A model generated the notes under the pieces. That model searched no databases. It saw only the letters and a list, made by a program, of their open reading frames with translations, and was not told the DNA's origin. The position numbers and the translations under genes are program-made. This document shows, one piece after another, positions 49,658 through 58,170 of a DNA stretch of 64,000 nt (position 1 is the first letter of the stretch; every line of letters begins with the position of its first letter). The stretch spans positions 128,774-192,773 of the forward strand of contig NZ_JBMGPW010000006.1 in NCBI RefSeq assembly GCF_049060325.1. Direction: 5' to 3'. The DNA comes from Vescimonas sanitatis. Its GTDB lineage: Bacteria > Bacillota > Clostridia > Oscillospirales > Oscillospiraceae.

Positions 49658-50998
49658 TTACAGAAACATTGCCATGTAGATGGGCAGATGAAGGATGTTA
49701 TCGGAGCGCATAACATCCTTAGTGTAAAGGATGTAGCTCTCACCGATTTTCGAGGAGAACTTTGCGCGGAATTTGTCCAATGATGCGTGGCTGCGGTAGC
49801 TGCCGGACTTCACTTCGATGGGGGCTATTTTTTTGCCCTCGGCAATCAGGAAATCGACCTCCATATGGTTTTCCCGATGCTCCTTATCGCAGCGGGAGTA
49901 GAAGTAGAGCTTGTGTCCGCGGCATCGGAGCATCTGCGCTACCATGTTTTCCAAAATCATGCCCTCATTTACGTCCAGCTTGTCAAAAAGGATGGCTTTA
50001 TACAGCTCGTTGTCTGTATAGCTCTTATCCATGAATGTCTGTGTCACCAGCAATCCCGTGTCCGCCATATAGCATTTCTGCGTGGCGTGGTCGGCACTGA
50101 GGGCAAGCCCTACATTGGGGTCGGTGGCGTTGAAGCAGGTATTGACTACCATCGCTTCGTTCAGCCAGATAAAGGAATCCTCATAGGAACGGAAACGTGC
50201 ATTTTCACCCAGCGAACTCAGCCGATATTTCTTTTCCTTTTTGGATAGCTGACCGGGGATACCGTCGAAAACAGCATAGACCTTATCCTCGTATCCCTCT
50301 GCGAACTTGGAGACATCGTCGCGGTAGAGTCGCAGAATGTTTCGCTTCGCCATATCGGAAGCGGCAAAGTCCTTCCCGTTCAGGTAGGCGAGGATGGACT
50401 GGGGCATCCCGCCTACCAGCAGGTACTGCCGGAAGCTATTCATAACCTTTCGATGCACCGCCTGACCCAAGGGTTTTTGCGCCTCGAATGCCCGCCGGAT
50501 AAACGGAACGGTGACCTCATCATCCAGTGCCCACAGAAATTCTTCAAAGTCCAAGGGGAACATCTCCAGATGTTCCTCCTCCGATGGGATGATAATGTCC
50601 TTGACGTTCTTCTTGAGCCGGATGAGAGAGCCCGTTTCCAGATAATCGTAGCGACCATCCGCCACAAGGTATTTGATGAGCTGCCGTGCGCGGGTGAACT
50701 GCTGCACCTCATCAAGCACGATGAGGGACTCCCTGTTATAGAGCTGGACCCCGAAGAAAACGGACAGCTTGGCGAAAAACATATCGAGGTCGGTGCTGTC
50801 ATTTTCAAAGATATCCAATACATCCTTCGGGACATTCCCGAAATCAATAATGATGTGGCTTTTATACTCGTTTTCTGCGAACTCCTTGGCAATGAAACTC
50901 TTGCCAACGCGCCTTGCTCCGTCAATCAGCAGAGCTGTCGTTCCGCCGCTTCGCTGCTTCCACGCAACGAGGTCGTCATAAATCTTCCGCTTCAGCAT
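49658..50998 (-). CDS. AAA ATPase with DUF4143 domain (copy 1)
   Basis: 446 aa. N-terminal AAA_14-type ATPase (Walker A DGARRVGKSF, Walker B LIVLDEVQQF), then SFRQYLLVGGMPQSILAYLN, and a C-terminal DUF4143 half with a PD-(D/E)XK-like pattern (EVDFLIAEGKKIAPIEVKSG). Function of these widespread ATPases is unknown. Three 33-bp-spaced repeats lie around its promoter. One of three complete copies here, which are not close duplicates of each other. Confidence 0.9.
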   Translation of the reverse strand: MLKRKIYDDLVAWKQRSGGTTALLIDGARRVGKSFIAKEFAENEYKSHIIIDFGNVPKDVLDIFENDSTDLDMFFAKLSVFFGVQLYNRESLIVLDEVQQFTRARQLIKYLVADGRYDYLETGSLIRLKKNVKDIIIPSEEEHLEMFPLDFEEFLWALDDEVTVPFIRRAFEAQKPLGQAVHRKVMNSFRQYLLVGGMPQSILAYLNGKDFAASDMAKRNILRLYRDDVSKFAEGYEDKVYAVFDGIPGQLSKKEKKYRLSSLGENARFRSYEDSFIWLNEAMVVNTCFNATDPNVGLALSADHATQKCYMADTGLLVTQTFMDKSYTDNELYKAILFDKLDVNEGMILENMVAQMLRCRGHKLYFYSRCDKEHRENHMEVDFLIAEGKKIAPIEVKSGSYRSHASLDKFRAKFSSKIGESYILYTKDVMRSDNILHLPIYMAMFL

Positions 50999-51038
50999 AC
51001 CGATTCCTCCTGCCTTTCAAAGTCGTGCTGTTTTCCAT

Positions 51039-51132
51039 AGTTTAGCACAGGTCTGCACGAAAAGGCAAGTTAAATATGTCGATATTTGCACGAAACGGCA
51101 GAAGAGATGGCTTTGCTGCTGCACGAAACGGC
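51039..51132 (-). promoter_or_regulatory. Promoter and three 33-bp-spaced repeats of ATPase copy 1
   Basis: Minus strand: -35 TTGCCT (51063-51068), 18-bp spacer, -10 TAAACT (51039-51044). On the plus strand TGCACGAAAAGGC begins at 51054 and TGCACGAAACGGC at 51087 and 51120, exactly 33 bp apart. The first overlaps the -35 box. The remaining gap to 51368 holds only a hairpin. Confidence 0.75.
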
Positions 51133-51278
51133 GAGTTTTCGCAGAGCCCCGCTGGGCCATGCCGCAGAGCTGGGTATAGTTTTTCTCGCACACGGGCAGT
51201 TCCGCGCCTACTGCGCCTCGTCTGAGGCTTCCGGCGGCCCGCTGCCGCACACAGCTCTCCCGACACCTGAAGCAAAAG

Positions 51279-51313
51279 AGTGCTCCTGCGAGGTGGATCC
51301 TCGCAGGAGCACT
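51279..51313. terminator. 15-bp hairpin downstream of ATPase copy 2
   Basis: AGTGCTCCTGCGAGG (51279-51293), loop TGGAT, CCTCGCAGGAGCACT (51299-51313). Probable end of the copy-2 transcript. Confidence 0.7.
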
Positions 51314-51368
51314 TCTTCCAAGCAGTCCGATTGGCGATATGCCGCGATAAGTTCCACAAGGAAATGGC

Positions 51369-52664
51369 TCAGATACAAAACGCGGCATAGAGAGGAACGA
51401 TTTTTTTGTTGTCCTCAAAGCCGAAGTTTTTGGCAGAGAGCTTGATTGCATAAGCGGGCTTGTAGGTGTCCATATAGACCTTTAAGCTCTTGGCTTTGGT
51501 GTTGTCGGCAGACTTGACCTCAATGGGAATGAGCTGCCCGTCACGCTGAATGATAAAATCAATTTCAGCCCCACGCTCGGACTCCCAATAATAGGTGTGG
51601 TAGCCGTTAATGGTAAGCTGCACATTAACATAGTTCTCCGCCATACCGCCCTTGAAGTCGTTGATTTCCTCGACCATATAGAGAATGTCATTGGCGGCTA
51701 AATCCTTTTTGGCGCAAAGCAGTCCTAAGTCAGACACATAAATCTTGAACGCATCAATATCACGGTAGTTTTCAAGGGGCTTTTTGATTTGCTCCACCTT
51801 GTATACCTGTGACACGATACCAGACAGGCAAAGCCATTCAATCGCATTTTCAAATTCGGAAGCCCGTCCGCCTTTCTTAATCAGCTTATATTGGAAACGG
51901 GTATTCTTTTTTGAGAGCTGAACGGTTATATTGTCGTAGGCAAGTCTGGTTTTCTTGATTTCATTCAAGTTATTATACTTGCTCATATCATTGAGATAGC
52001 TTGCAAGTATCGTATCCTGCGTATGGCGGACAAGGATATAATCCTTTGTTTCAGCGAATTGCATCACACACTCTGGCATGCCGCCAACTACAAGATACTG
52101 ACGGTAAAGCTGCATTGCGGCGTCGTGCAAGGCAACGGGAAGCGGCGTATCGGTTTGAAAGCACTTTTTAATCTGCTCTACCAAATTGCCCTCACCGAGA
52201 GCCAACAAAAATTCCTCCATATCCATAGGATAAAGCGTTTTCATATCGACCTTTCCTACGGGGAAAGAGAATTTCGCCCTGTTGACCGCAACGCCGAGCA
52301 AGCTGCCTGCCACGATGATGTGATAATCTGGAGCGTCCTCACAAAAGTATTTGAGCGAAGTCAACGCCCTCCCGCAAAGCTGTACCTCGTCAAAGACTAT
52401 CAGCGTTTTTTCCTTTACGATGGTCTGACCTGCGATATGGGACAAAATCGGTATCAGATAATCGGGGCTGATATTTTCCTCAAAGGTTTCGTTCAGCTTT
52501 GGATTGGTTTCAAAGTTGAAGTATGCCACATTTTCATAGTGGGTGCGCCCGAATTCCAGAATGGAATAGGTCTTTCCGACCTGTCTTGCGCCCTGTAAAA
52601 TAAGGGGCTTGCGGTGTTCATTTTCTTTCCACGCTTCTAAGAAGCCCATAATCTTTCTATACAT
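51369..52664 (-). CDS. AAA ATPase with DUF4143 domain (copy 2)
   Basis: 431 aa, AAGGAGG before the ATG. Walker A QGARQVGKTY, Walker B LIVFDEVQLC, sensor-like VAGSLLGVAV, YRQYLVVGGMPECVMQFAET, and the nuclease-like C-terminal AEIDFIIQRDGQLIPIEVKSA. Same architecture as copies 1 and 3 but low identity to them. Confidence 0.9.
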   Translation of the reverse strand: MYRKIMGFLEAWKENEHRKPLILQGARQVGKTYSILEFGRTHYENVAYFNFETNPKLNETFEENISPDYLIPILSHIAGQTIVKEKTLIVFDEVQLCGRALTSLKYFCEDAPDYHIIVAGSLLGVAVNRAKFSFPVGKVDMKTLYPMDMEEFLLALGEGNLVEQIKKCFQTDTPLPVALHDAAMQLYRQYLVVGGMPECVMQFAETKDYILVRHTQDTILASYLNDMSKYNNLNEIKKTRLAYDNITVQLSKKNTRFQYKLIKKGGRASEFENAIEWLCLSGIVSQVYKVEQIKKPLENYRDIDAFKIYVSDLGLLCAKKDLAANDILYMVEEINDFKGGMAENYVNVQLTINGYHTYYWESERGAEIDFIIQRDGQLIPIEVKSADNTKAKSLKVYMDTYKPAYAIKLSAKNFGFEDNKKIVPLYAAFCI

Positions 52665-52693
52665 AAGCAGTCCTCCTTAAAGGTGCTGACCAG

Positions 52694-52790
52694 AGTATAG
52701 CAGATATTCGTGTAAAAATCAACAATAGCGAGCGAGATATTCGCAAAAAGCGACACGAATATTTTTATAAATCTAGCATTATTCGACGCG
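52694..52790 (-). promoter_or_regulatory. Promoter and repeats of ATPase copy 2
   Basis: Minus strand: -35 TTGATT (52717-52722), 17-bp spacer, -10 TATACT (52694-52699). GATATTCG followed by an A-rich end starts at 52703 (inside the promoter spacer) and again at 52736, 33 bp apart; an inverted copy (CACGAATATT) is at 52754 and a weaker direct copy near 52778. The rest of 52665-52899 shows no gene. Confidence 0.6.
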
Positions 52791-52899
52791 ATGCGCGTTT
52801 TCTTCATAGCTCTGGCACGGCCAGCACTTCCGTCCTCACGAGCTTCGTGCAGAGCCGCATACCTTTGTGTGCCTGAGAAGTCTCCTGATTCACACAACG

Positions 52900-52930
52900 A
52901 GAAGACCACCCCGACAGGGTGGTCTTCTCC
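52900..52930 (-). terminator. Intrinsic terminator of the DUF6718 gene
   Basis: GAGAAGACCACCC (52900-52912), loop CGACA, GGGTGGTCTTCTC (52918-52930), about 15 bp past the stop codon. Confidence 0.8.
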
Positions 52931-52945
52931 GCCGTTATTCACTGT

Positions 52946-53191
52946 TTAAGCAACGCGGTTCATATCACATACCATGTCAATGAATGTCTTCATATCATCG
53001 ACATACTGATAAGGCGCATACTCCGCGTAGATGTCCGGGCTGTCGAGTACAACGATTTGTACGCCGTCTGCTCTCACAGACTCCAGTGTCCCCGGTAAAC
53101 ACCTCGCTTCACGCGGGGTTTTGCAGCGATAGGCAATACAACCCTGCTTATCGAAAATTTTGGCCACAACAAAAAACGTCTTATCGCCCAT
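52946..53191 (-). CDS. DUF6718-like small protein
   Basis: 81 aa, MGDKTFFVVAKIFDKQGCIA then YRCKTPREARCLPGTLESVR and DIYAEYAPYQYVDD. The opening FFVVAKIFDKQGCIAYR is a conserved family of unknown function that I place as DUF6718 from memory. Its start codon overlaps the 3' end of a RelA/SpoT-like remnant, so the two were once one operon. Confidence 0.7.
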   Translation of the reverse strand: MGDKTFFVVAKIFDKQGCIAYRCKTPREARCLPGTLESVRADGVQIVVLDSPDIYAEYAPYQYVDDMKTFIDMVCDMNRVA

Positions 53192-53442
53192 CTCTGCTTG
53201 TCAACTCCTTCAGTTTATTCTTAAATGCTTGCTCCGTTTGGATATCACCTGCATCAAACAATTCTCGCATGTGCAGCCCAATCGTTTCAGAACTATATTT
53301 ATATGCGTATTGATGACTCCAAATGTTAAAGCAAAAGTCTCGGCCACACCAAAGCTGAACCTCTATCGGGTAAGACCAGCTATCCCGCTGATAGTACAGA
53401 TGATTCGCACGGTATCCATCGTCAACTTGTTTTTCACTACCA
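53181..53442 (-). pseudogene. RelA/SpoT-domain remnant, 5'-truncated
   Basis: Reading the minus strand down to TAA at 53181 gives DDGYRANHLYYQRDSWSYPI then EVQLWCGRDFCFNIWSHQYA and ETIGLHMRELFDAG. This is the end of a RelA/SpoT-type nucleotidyltransferase fold (GYRaxHLxY...IEvQ...WxH). An in-frame TAA just upstream (near 53448) and no start codon show that the 5' two thirds are gone. The end overlaps the DUF6718-like start codon. Confidence 0.65.
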
Positions 53443-53499
53443 CATCCTAATTATACCCAAAAACATATTATACGTCAACCATCCCAAACCTCAGTTAAG

Positions 53500-53798
53500 T
53501 TCCCAGTAAAAGCACTGAACCCGGCATTCCGCCTAAGATGCAGTAATCCAGAAACAGCTCGCTACACAGACATCTCTACCTCATTGAAGGGCGTCAGAGT
53601 CCGCATATGGGCGAGCATTTCCGCGATGAAGCTGTCATCATACCCCTTTGCCCACAGAAATTCCTCGAAGTCCAGTGAAAACATCTCATAGTCCGTCTTG
53701 TAGCCTACACTGTTGCTTTCGATTTTCCTGTAGTTGATGCCCAGCATAGAGCCGCTGCAGATGACATCGAAGCCACAAAAAATGAACGAGTTTTTCAA
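53500..53798 (-). pseudogene. Decayed fourth AAA/DUF4143 ATPase
   Basis: The frame 53798-53562 reads CGFDVICSGSMLGINYRKIE then YEMFSLDFEEFLWAKGYDDS, the post-Walker-B part of the AAA_14/DUF4143 family. It breaks at 53562, and the family's next motif (YCILGGMPGSVLLLG) continues in another frame near 53500-53545. No P-loop half and no C-terminal half remain. Confidence 0.7.
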
Positions 53799-53866
53799 GC
53801 GTTATCACATTTTATGAGCGAGTTTTGCTCATATCTGCACGAAAACCGCGCAGATGTGTTGCGGCA

Positions 53867-55141
53867 TCAGTTTTTCAGGCAACCGATAGGGACGACACAC
53901 ACGCCATCCGGACGGCGATAGGCAAAATCGCCGGTTCCGGTCAAGACCATCAGGAAGGCGGGCGCGTTCATTTTATCGGTATCAATTTTTTCAGCCATCG
54001 CTTTCAGGCTTTTCGCGCCCTCCTCAATGAGCCTGTCGCCGCCGAGCTTAATTTCAACGAGCCCGTATTTCCCGTTTCTCAAATGAATAACGGCGTCGCA
54101 TTCCTGTCCGTCTTTATCTCTGTAGTGGTAAACCTCTCCGTTCAAAGCATCGGAAAAAACGCGAAGATCTCTGATACAAAGTGTTTCAAAGAGGAAGCCG
54201 AATGTCTTCAGGTCATTGATCAAATCGTTCGGGCCGATGCCTAGAGCGGCAGCAGCAATAGACGGATCAACATAGTACCGGGTATCTGATGAGCGAATCG
54301 CAGTCTTGGAGCGTAGATTGGGGTTCCATGCAGGCATATCCTCTACAACAAAGATTTTTCTGAGCGCATTTACGTAGGAAGCAACCGTTTCTTCGCTGAT
54401 CGCCACTTCGTCGTTTGTCGAAATATCCTGTGCAAGCACCGTATTCGGCACCTGGCCTCCTTGATTTCTTGCGTAGGAGCGCATGAGCCTGCGAACTCTT
54501 TCTGGATTCTTCTGTACATTGTCGGCACGGTTAATATCCGAGTGTACAACTGCATCATAGTAATCAGTCGCCTGATCCAAAGCAATTTCATCACGCATAT
54601 CCACAGCCTGCGGCCAACCGCCCCGGCACACGAGGAAAGCCAAACGGTCGATACTTAAATCTGAACCTCCATCTACCTCCGTATTTCCCTCAAACAGATC
54701 TTTTATGCTGACTTCACCTGTTGAATCCCCGGATTCATATAGGCTCATCGGCCTCATCGTCAACCATGTAAAACGCCCCGTACCGGAGTGTGTAATCTCC
54801 TTGGTATCGGCGGGAACGGCAGAACCGGTGAGGAGAAATTGTCCCAACTCGCCGCGATGATCAACCTCAAAACGAATGGCATCCCAAAGCTTTGGAGCAA
54901 GCTGCCATTCATCAATCAGTCTTGGTGTCGCGCCTTTCAGCAGCCGCTTGGGGTTCAACTCGGACATCGTGATGTTCTGCGCCTTCTTTTCCGGGTCGTC
55001 CATATATAAAATGCTGGCTGCAAGCTGCTCCGCAGTTGTGGTTTTACCGCACCACTTAGGACCTTCGATCAGTACCGCACCTTTGCCTTCCAGCTTCCGC
55101 ATCAGAATATCGTCAGCAATTCTTTTCCTGTAATTCTTCAT
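53867..55141 (-). CDS. AAA ATPase with DUF4143 domain (copy 3)
   Basis: 424 aa. Walker A EGPKWCGKTTTAEQLA, Walker B PRLIDEWQLAPKLWDAI, LLTGSAVPAD sensor, and a C-terminal nuclease-like pattern QECDAVIHLRNGKYGLVEIK. Of the group in which the middle contains SIDRLAFLVCRGGWPQAVDM. Own promoter and three phased repeats upstream. Confidence 0.9.
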   Translation of the reverse strand: MKNYRKRIADDILMRKLEGKGAVLIEGPKWCGKTTTAEQLAASILYMDDPEKKAQNITMSELNPKRLLKGATPRLIDEWQLAPKLWDAIRFEVDHRGELGQFLLTGSAVPADTKEITHSGTGRFTWLTMRPMSLYESGDSTGEVSIKDLFEGNTEVDGGSDLSIDRLAFLVCRGGWPQAVDMRDEIALDQATDYYDAVVHSDINRADNVQKNPERVRRLMRSYARNQGGQVPNTVLAQDISTNDEVAISEETVASYVNALRKIFVVEDMPAWNPNLRSKTAIRSSDTRYYVDPSIAAAALGIGPNDLINDLKTFGFLFETLCIRDLRVFSDALNGEVYHYRDKDGQECDAVIHLRNGKYGLVEIKLGGDRLIEEGAKSLKAMAEKIDTDKMNAPAFLMVLTGTGDFAYRRPDGVCVVPIGCLKN

Positions 55142-55174
55142 TCGGGATACCTCGCCTTCCTTTGCGTTAGCTTT

Positions 55175-55271
55175 ATTATATGCACTGATTATGGATTATG
55201 CAATGTTTTTTCCGATAGTTGGCGAAATATTTTTCCGACGATTGGCGGAAATTTGACACGATAGTTGGTGG
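55175..55271 (-). promoter_or_regulatory. Promoter and three 23-bp-spaced repeats of ATPase copy 3
   Basis: Minus strand: -35 TTGCAT (55198-55203), 17-bp spacer, -10 TATAAT (55175-55180). On the plus strand CCGATAGTTGGCG (55212), CCGACGATTGGCG (55235) and ACGATAGTTGGTG (55258) are exactly 23 bp apart, directly upstream of the -35 box. Confidence 0.75.
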
Positions 55272-55390
55272 CACAATCCCCTGCAACCCCTCTCTCTGCA
55301 GCGTAGCGTGTCACGGGGATGCCCTTCATCTTGGTCTGCTGATAGGCTTCAAAGTCCACGGGCAAGTTGCAGCGGTTCATCTCGGCATCA

Positions 55391-55696
55391 TTATTCGTTG
55401 TCCAGTTCTTCGAGCGTGTAGCGTCTCGAATTGCCCCGTGTATAGCCCAGAGCGACCATCAGTTCAGGCGCGGAGTCGAATGTGCCGGACAGCCCTTCGC
55501 CCTTCTCAGCGGCAGCCATCGCTGCCTGAGTCACCGCGTTAGGCACTTCCATGTCGTATGGAAACCTTCCTTCTTGGACGACGACCTCTGCAAAAGAAGT
55601 AAATGCCTCTTCAAGCGACAGATTATATCGGGAGCAGATGGCCGCCAGCTGCTCCCTAATGTTGGTTTCCAATTCAAAGGTTATTGTTGTCTTCAT
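55391..55696 (-). CDS. RelB/DinJ-type antitoxin
   Basis: 101 aa from ATG 55696; GGAGGTG is eight bases before it but only two before an alternative ATG at 55702. MKTTITFELETNIREQLAAI forms the ribbon-helix-helix DNA-binding start typical of RelB/DinJ, and LSLEEAFTSFAEVVVQEGRF follows. No RelE-like toxin is found next to it; a short frame downstream (start codon at 55380, MNRCNLPVDFEAYQQTKMKG) may be the stub of a lost partner. Confidence 0.8.
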   Translation of the reverse strand: MKTTITFELETNIREQLAAICSRYNLSLEEAFTSFAEVVVQEGRFPYDMEVPNAVTQAAMAAAEKGEGLSGTFDSAPELMVALGYTRGNSRRYTLEELDNE

Positions 55697-55765
55697 CCGC
55701 ATCGCACCTCCAGTACCGCCACTATACCATGTGTAAGGTGCTGCAGGAAAGAGTCTCTTAAAGAA

Positions 55766-55800
55766 GCAGGTGATCTGCGCCGATGGCGCAGATCACCTGC
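55766..55800. terminator. Perfect 16-bp terminator stem
   Basis: GCAGGTGATCTGCGCC (55766-55781), loop GAT, GGCGCAGATCACCTGC (55785-55800); between the RHH and RelB-type genes. Stem length, loop length and a central GTGATC match the stem at 49598-49632. Confidence 0.75.
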
Positions 55801-55809
55801 CTTGTCTGT

Positions 55810-56004
55810 TCAGGTAGAGGAGTCGTCCTCGCTCATGGCCTTGTCGATGGCGCGGTTGATGTAGGCGTTGACGGACTCGCCGCGCTGTGCCGCGTGCGCC
55901 TGAATGATTTCCTTCTTGCCTTTGGGCATGCGGAGCTTTATTTCATCATAGTTGTTCTTGACGTACTTATTCACAGCGCGTTGCTGCGCTTTTGAAACTG
56001 CCAT
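55810..56004 (-). CDS. Ribbon-helix-helix (Arc-like) DNA-binding protein
   Basis: 64 aa, AAGGAGG before the ATG. MAVSKAQQRAVNKYVKNNYD, then EIKLRMPKGKKEIIQAHAAQ and RGESVNAYINRAIDKAM: the beta-strand plus two helices of an Arc/MetJ fold, of the type common on integrative elements. Likely an autorepressor or antitoxin-like regulator of the island. Confidence 0.85.
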   Translation of the reverse strand: MAVSKAQQRAVNKYVKNNYDEIKLRMPKGKKEIIQAHAAQRGESVNAYINRAIDKAMSEDDSST

Positions 56005-56375
56005 AATGGCCTCCTTAAACTATATCAGTTCAGTACTATTCTAACCGAAAAGCTATACTGGGTTCAATATACAAGTTGCACATATAATGTACCCAATATT
56101 TGTGGACTTTGCCAATTGAATATTGTCCCCAATATGATATAATAGCTATAGAAAACAAAACAACGGCAGTCACAGGGAGCGCCAACTCCCTATGACCTGC
56201 GCAGGTGAAGCAACCACCTACACAACGGAAAATTCCGCACCGCAGGGAGAAGTATACCCTATTTTTGAAGGGTTTGCAAGTGCTCTCTTGCCGAAAGAAT
56301 GCTCCGTATCTCCAACGCACCGTGTAGGTATATCCTGCACGGTGTTTTGTTTATCAAAAACAAAGGAGTACGGAC
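56005..56375. promoter_or_regulatory. Divergent control region of the RHH and GHKL operons
   Basis: No gene in these 371 bp. Plus strand: -35 TTGAAT (56116-56121), 16-bp spacer, -10 TATAAT (56138-56143), leaving a leader of about 230 nt. Minus strand: TTGAAC near 56065-56070 with TAGAAT near 56041. CAATAT occurs four times between 56067 and 56135 (GTTCAATATAC, CCCAATATTTG, GAATATTG, CCCAATATGA) and may be the RHH operator. Confidence 0.5.
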
Positions 56376-56579
56376 ATGGACGAAAACAGAAAGAACACCA
56401 TCGAAGTGGAGATGACCGAGGACGATTGGATGGAGCTGCTGCAGGTTTGCATTGACCTGCGCGTGACGCCTGACACCCTGATTGAGTCCTTTTGTTGGGA
56501 GGTCATCCGCCAACAGTCATTGCTGCGCATCGTCGCAGACGCTATTCGCCGGGACGCTGTTACACGCAGCGCAAAGTAA
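56376..56579 (+). CDS. Small acidic protein (67 aa)
   Basis: AAAGGAG precedes ATG 56376. MDENRKNTIEVEMTEDDWME, then LLQVCIDLRVTPDTLIESFC and a basic end. Helical, no motif recognised. It is 18 bp before the GHKL ATPase gene and should be in its operon, possibly as a partner. Confidence 0.7.
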   Translation: MDENRKNTIEVEMTEDDWMELLQVCIDLRVTPDTLIESFCWEVIRQQSLLRIVADAIRRDAVTRSAK

Positions 56580-56597
56580 CGGAAAGGAGCTTTAACC

Positions 56598-58118
56598 ATG
56601 GAAAACAGGAACAACAACCCCATTGCGGAAGAGATTATCCATAACAACCCCACTGGGTATGGACTTTTCGCGGGTATCGGTGACAATTTCAACAGCGCGG
56701 CGCAGGCTATCTGCGAGCTGGCGGACGATGCGATTTCCAATCTCCGTGCCAACAGCGACGACCCCGACCTCTCCATGACGATTGTGGTGTCCTTCGAAAA
56801 TCTGGGCGATGCAGTGAAAATCAGCGTGGTGGACGGCGGCACGGGCATCACCAATTTGGACAGTGCGCTGACCATCGCCTGCCGGGACGGGGCGCAGACG
56901 CCGCTGAACGAGCACGGCTTCGGACTAAAGCACGCGCTGGCGTCCTGCGACAGCAGCCCCAGCCAGCAGTGGAGCATCCGGACGCGGACGAAAAAGGACG
57001 CGGCTGCCAACCAGTACCGCGAGGTCACGGCACCCTATTCCATGGGTACGTCTGAGGAGGACCAGCCCATGAAGGTGTTCTTTTACCCTGGTGCCGGCGG
57101 TCTGCCCTACCCGACCGGCACCGCTGTTACCGTCCGCTGCCCCATGGCAAAGTTCCAGACGGTGAAGCCCGACCGCAAGGCGGCGCAGTCTGATTTCCAC
57201 CATCTCGTGATGTATGCCATCGAGGAACTTCGGTATATCTACGCCGGCGTGTTGGCAGATACGAGCATCACAATGAAGGTGCTGGAGATCAACGGCGGCA
57301 CAGAGAAGTGCCACATTCTGAAGCCTCTGCAGCCCACATGGGAGGAGGGAACCATGAAACGGCTGGAGAATGTCCCCTATGATTTGGGCGGCGGACAGCT
57401 GACCATCCACTGCCGGTATGGGAATATCCTCCCTACCAAGAGCAATGCCATTTACTATAAGGGCAACATGGCCTCCAGCGGTGTAGAGCTGCGCATCAAC
57501 GGGCGCGCCATTGAGCACGGACTGTTCGACCGTGTTTGGGGCGAGGCTATTCACCCCAGCCAGAACCGCTTTCTGGTGCAGGTAGACCTGATTACGAACA
57601 ACTCCGCCGCACTGCCTGCCACCAAGAATACAAAGACGTCCTTCTGTGAAGCGGACCCGCGCCTGAACAAGCTGTTCCGCTGGATCGCAACCTATGTGTC
57701 CGCGCCGCCCAAGGACGCGGACACCATCGAAGCCCGCTACGTCAAGGAGCTGGCGGCTAAGTGTGAGAACAACCCCGATGCCCTGCGGGTGAGCCGCGAG
57801 GAGCCGGTGTTTCAGAAAATTGGACTGAAGGCGAAAGTAGACCTGTTTGTGGGCTGCGTCAATGGCGTGACCATCTATGAAGCCAAGGCGGGCAAGACGA
57901 AGGCGTTGGATTTATACCAGCTCCGCATGTATGTGGACGGCTGTGCGCTGGACAACAAGCCTGTGGATGAGGCAATTCTCATCGCGCGGTATCACCCGCC
58001 TGAGGTACGGGAGCTTCTGGACATCCTCAATGGGCTGTCCGCGCCTGATGGCCGTCCCTACAATTTCCGGTTAGTCACATGGGATGAGGAGGGCATCTTT
58101 GTGCAGCAGAGCGCGTGA
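56598..58118 (+). CDS. GHKL ATPase with PD-(D/E)XK-like C-terminal domain
   Basis: 506 aa. The Bergerat fold is clear: N box CELADDAISNL (about residue 40), G1 box VVDGGTGITN, G2 box NEHGFGLKHAL. A middle transducer-like domain is followed, near residue 410, by KVDLFVGCVNGVTIYEAKAG and LDLYQLRMYVDG. This gives D...ExK plus QxxxY, the pattern of RecB/Cas4-type nucleases. MORC- or Hsp90-like ATPase joined to a nuclease fold, in an island, suggests a defence or DNA-processing role. Confidence 0.8.
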   Translation: MENRNNNPIAEEIIHNNPTGYGLFAGIGDNFNSAAQAICELADDAISNLRANSDDPDLSMTIVVSFENLGDAVKISVVDGGTGITNLDSALTIACRDGAQTPLNEHGFGLKHALASCDSSPSQQWSIRTRTKKDAAANQYREVTAPYSMGTSEEDQPMKVFFYPGAGGLPYPTGTAVTVRCPMAKFQTVKPDRKAAQSDFHHLVMYAIEELRYIYAGVLADTSITMKVLEINGGTEKCHILKPLQPTWEEGTMKRLENVPYDLGGGQLTIHCRYGNILPTKSNAIYYKGNMASSGVELRINGRAIEHGLFDRVWGEAIHPSQNRFLVQVDLITNNSAALPATKNTKTSFCEADPRLNKLFRWIATYVSAPPKDADTIEARYVKELAAKCENNPDALRVSREEPVFQKIGLKAKVDLFVGCVNGVTIYEAKAGKTKALDLYQLRMYVDGCALDNKPVDEAILIARYHPPEVRELLDILNGLSAPDGRPYNFRLVTWDEEGIFVQQSA

Positions 58119-58170
58119 CTGAGGCGAGGGAAAAGTGTGCAATGGTTGCACACTTTTGCGGGAGGAATCC

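Noticed and set aside
53160..53450. Plus-strand frame over the RelA/SpoT remnant
   Set aside because: No ribosome site; the minus strand has clear RelA/SpoT similarity.
55189..55380. Frame starting MNRCNLPVDFEAYQQTKMKG after the RelB-type gene
   Set aside because: It has a plausible start but runs into the repeats of ATPase copy 3, so at most it is a stub of a lost partner gene, not a working gene.
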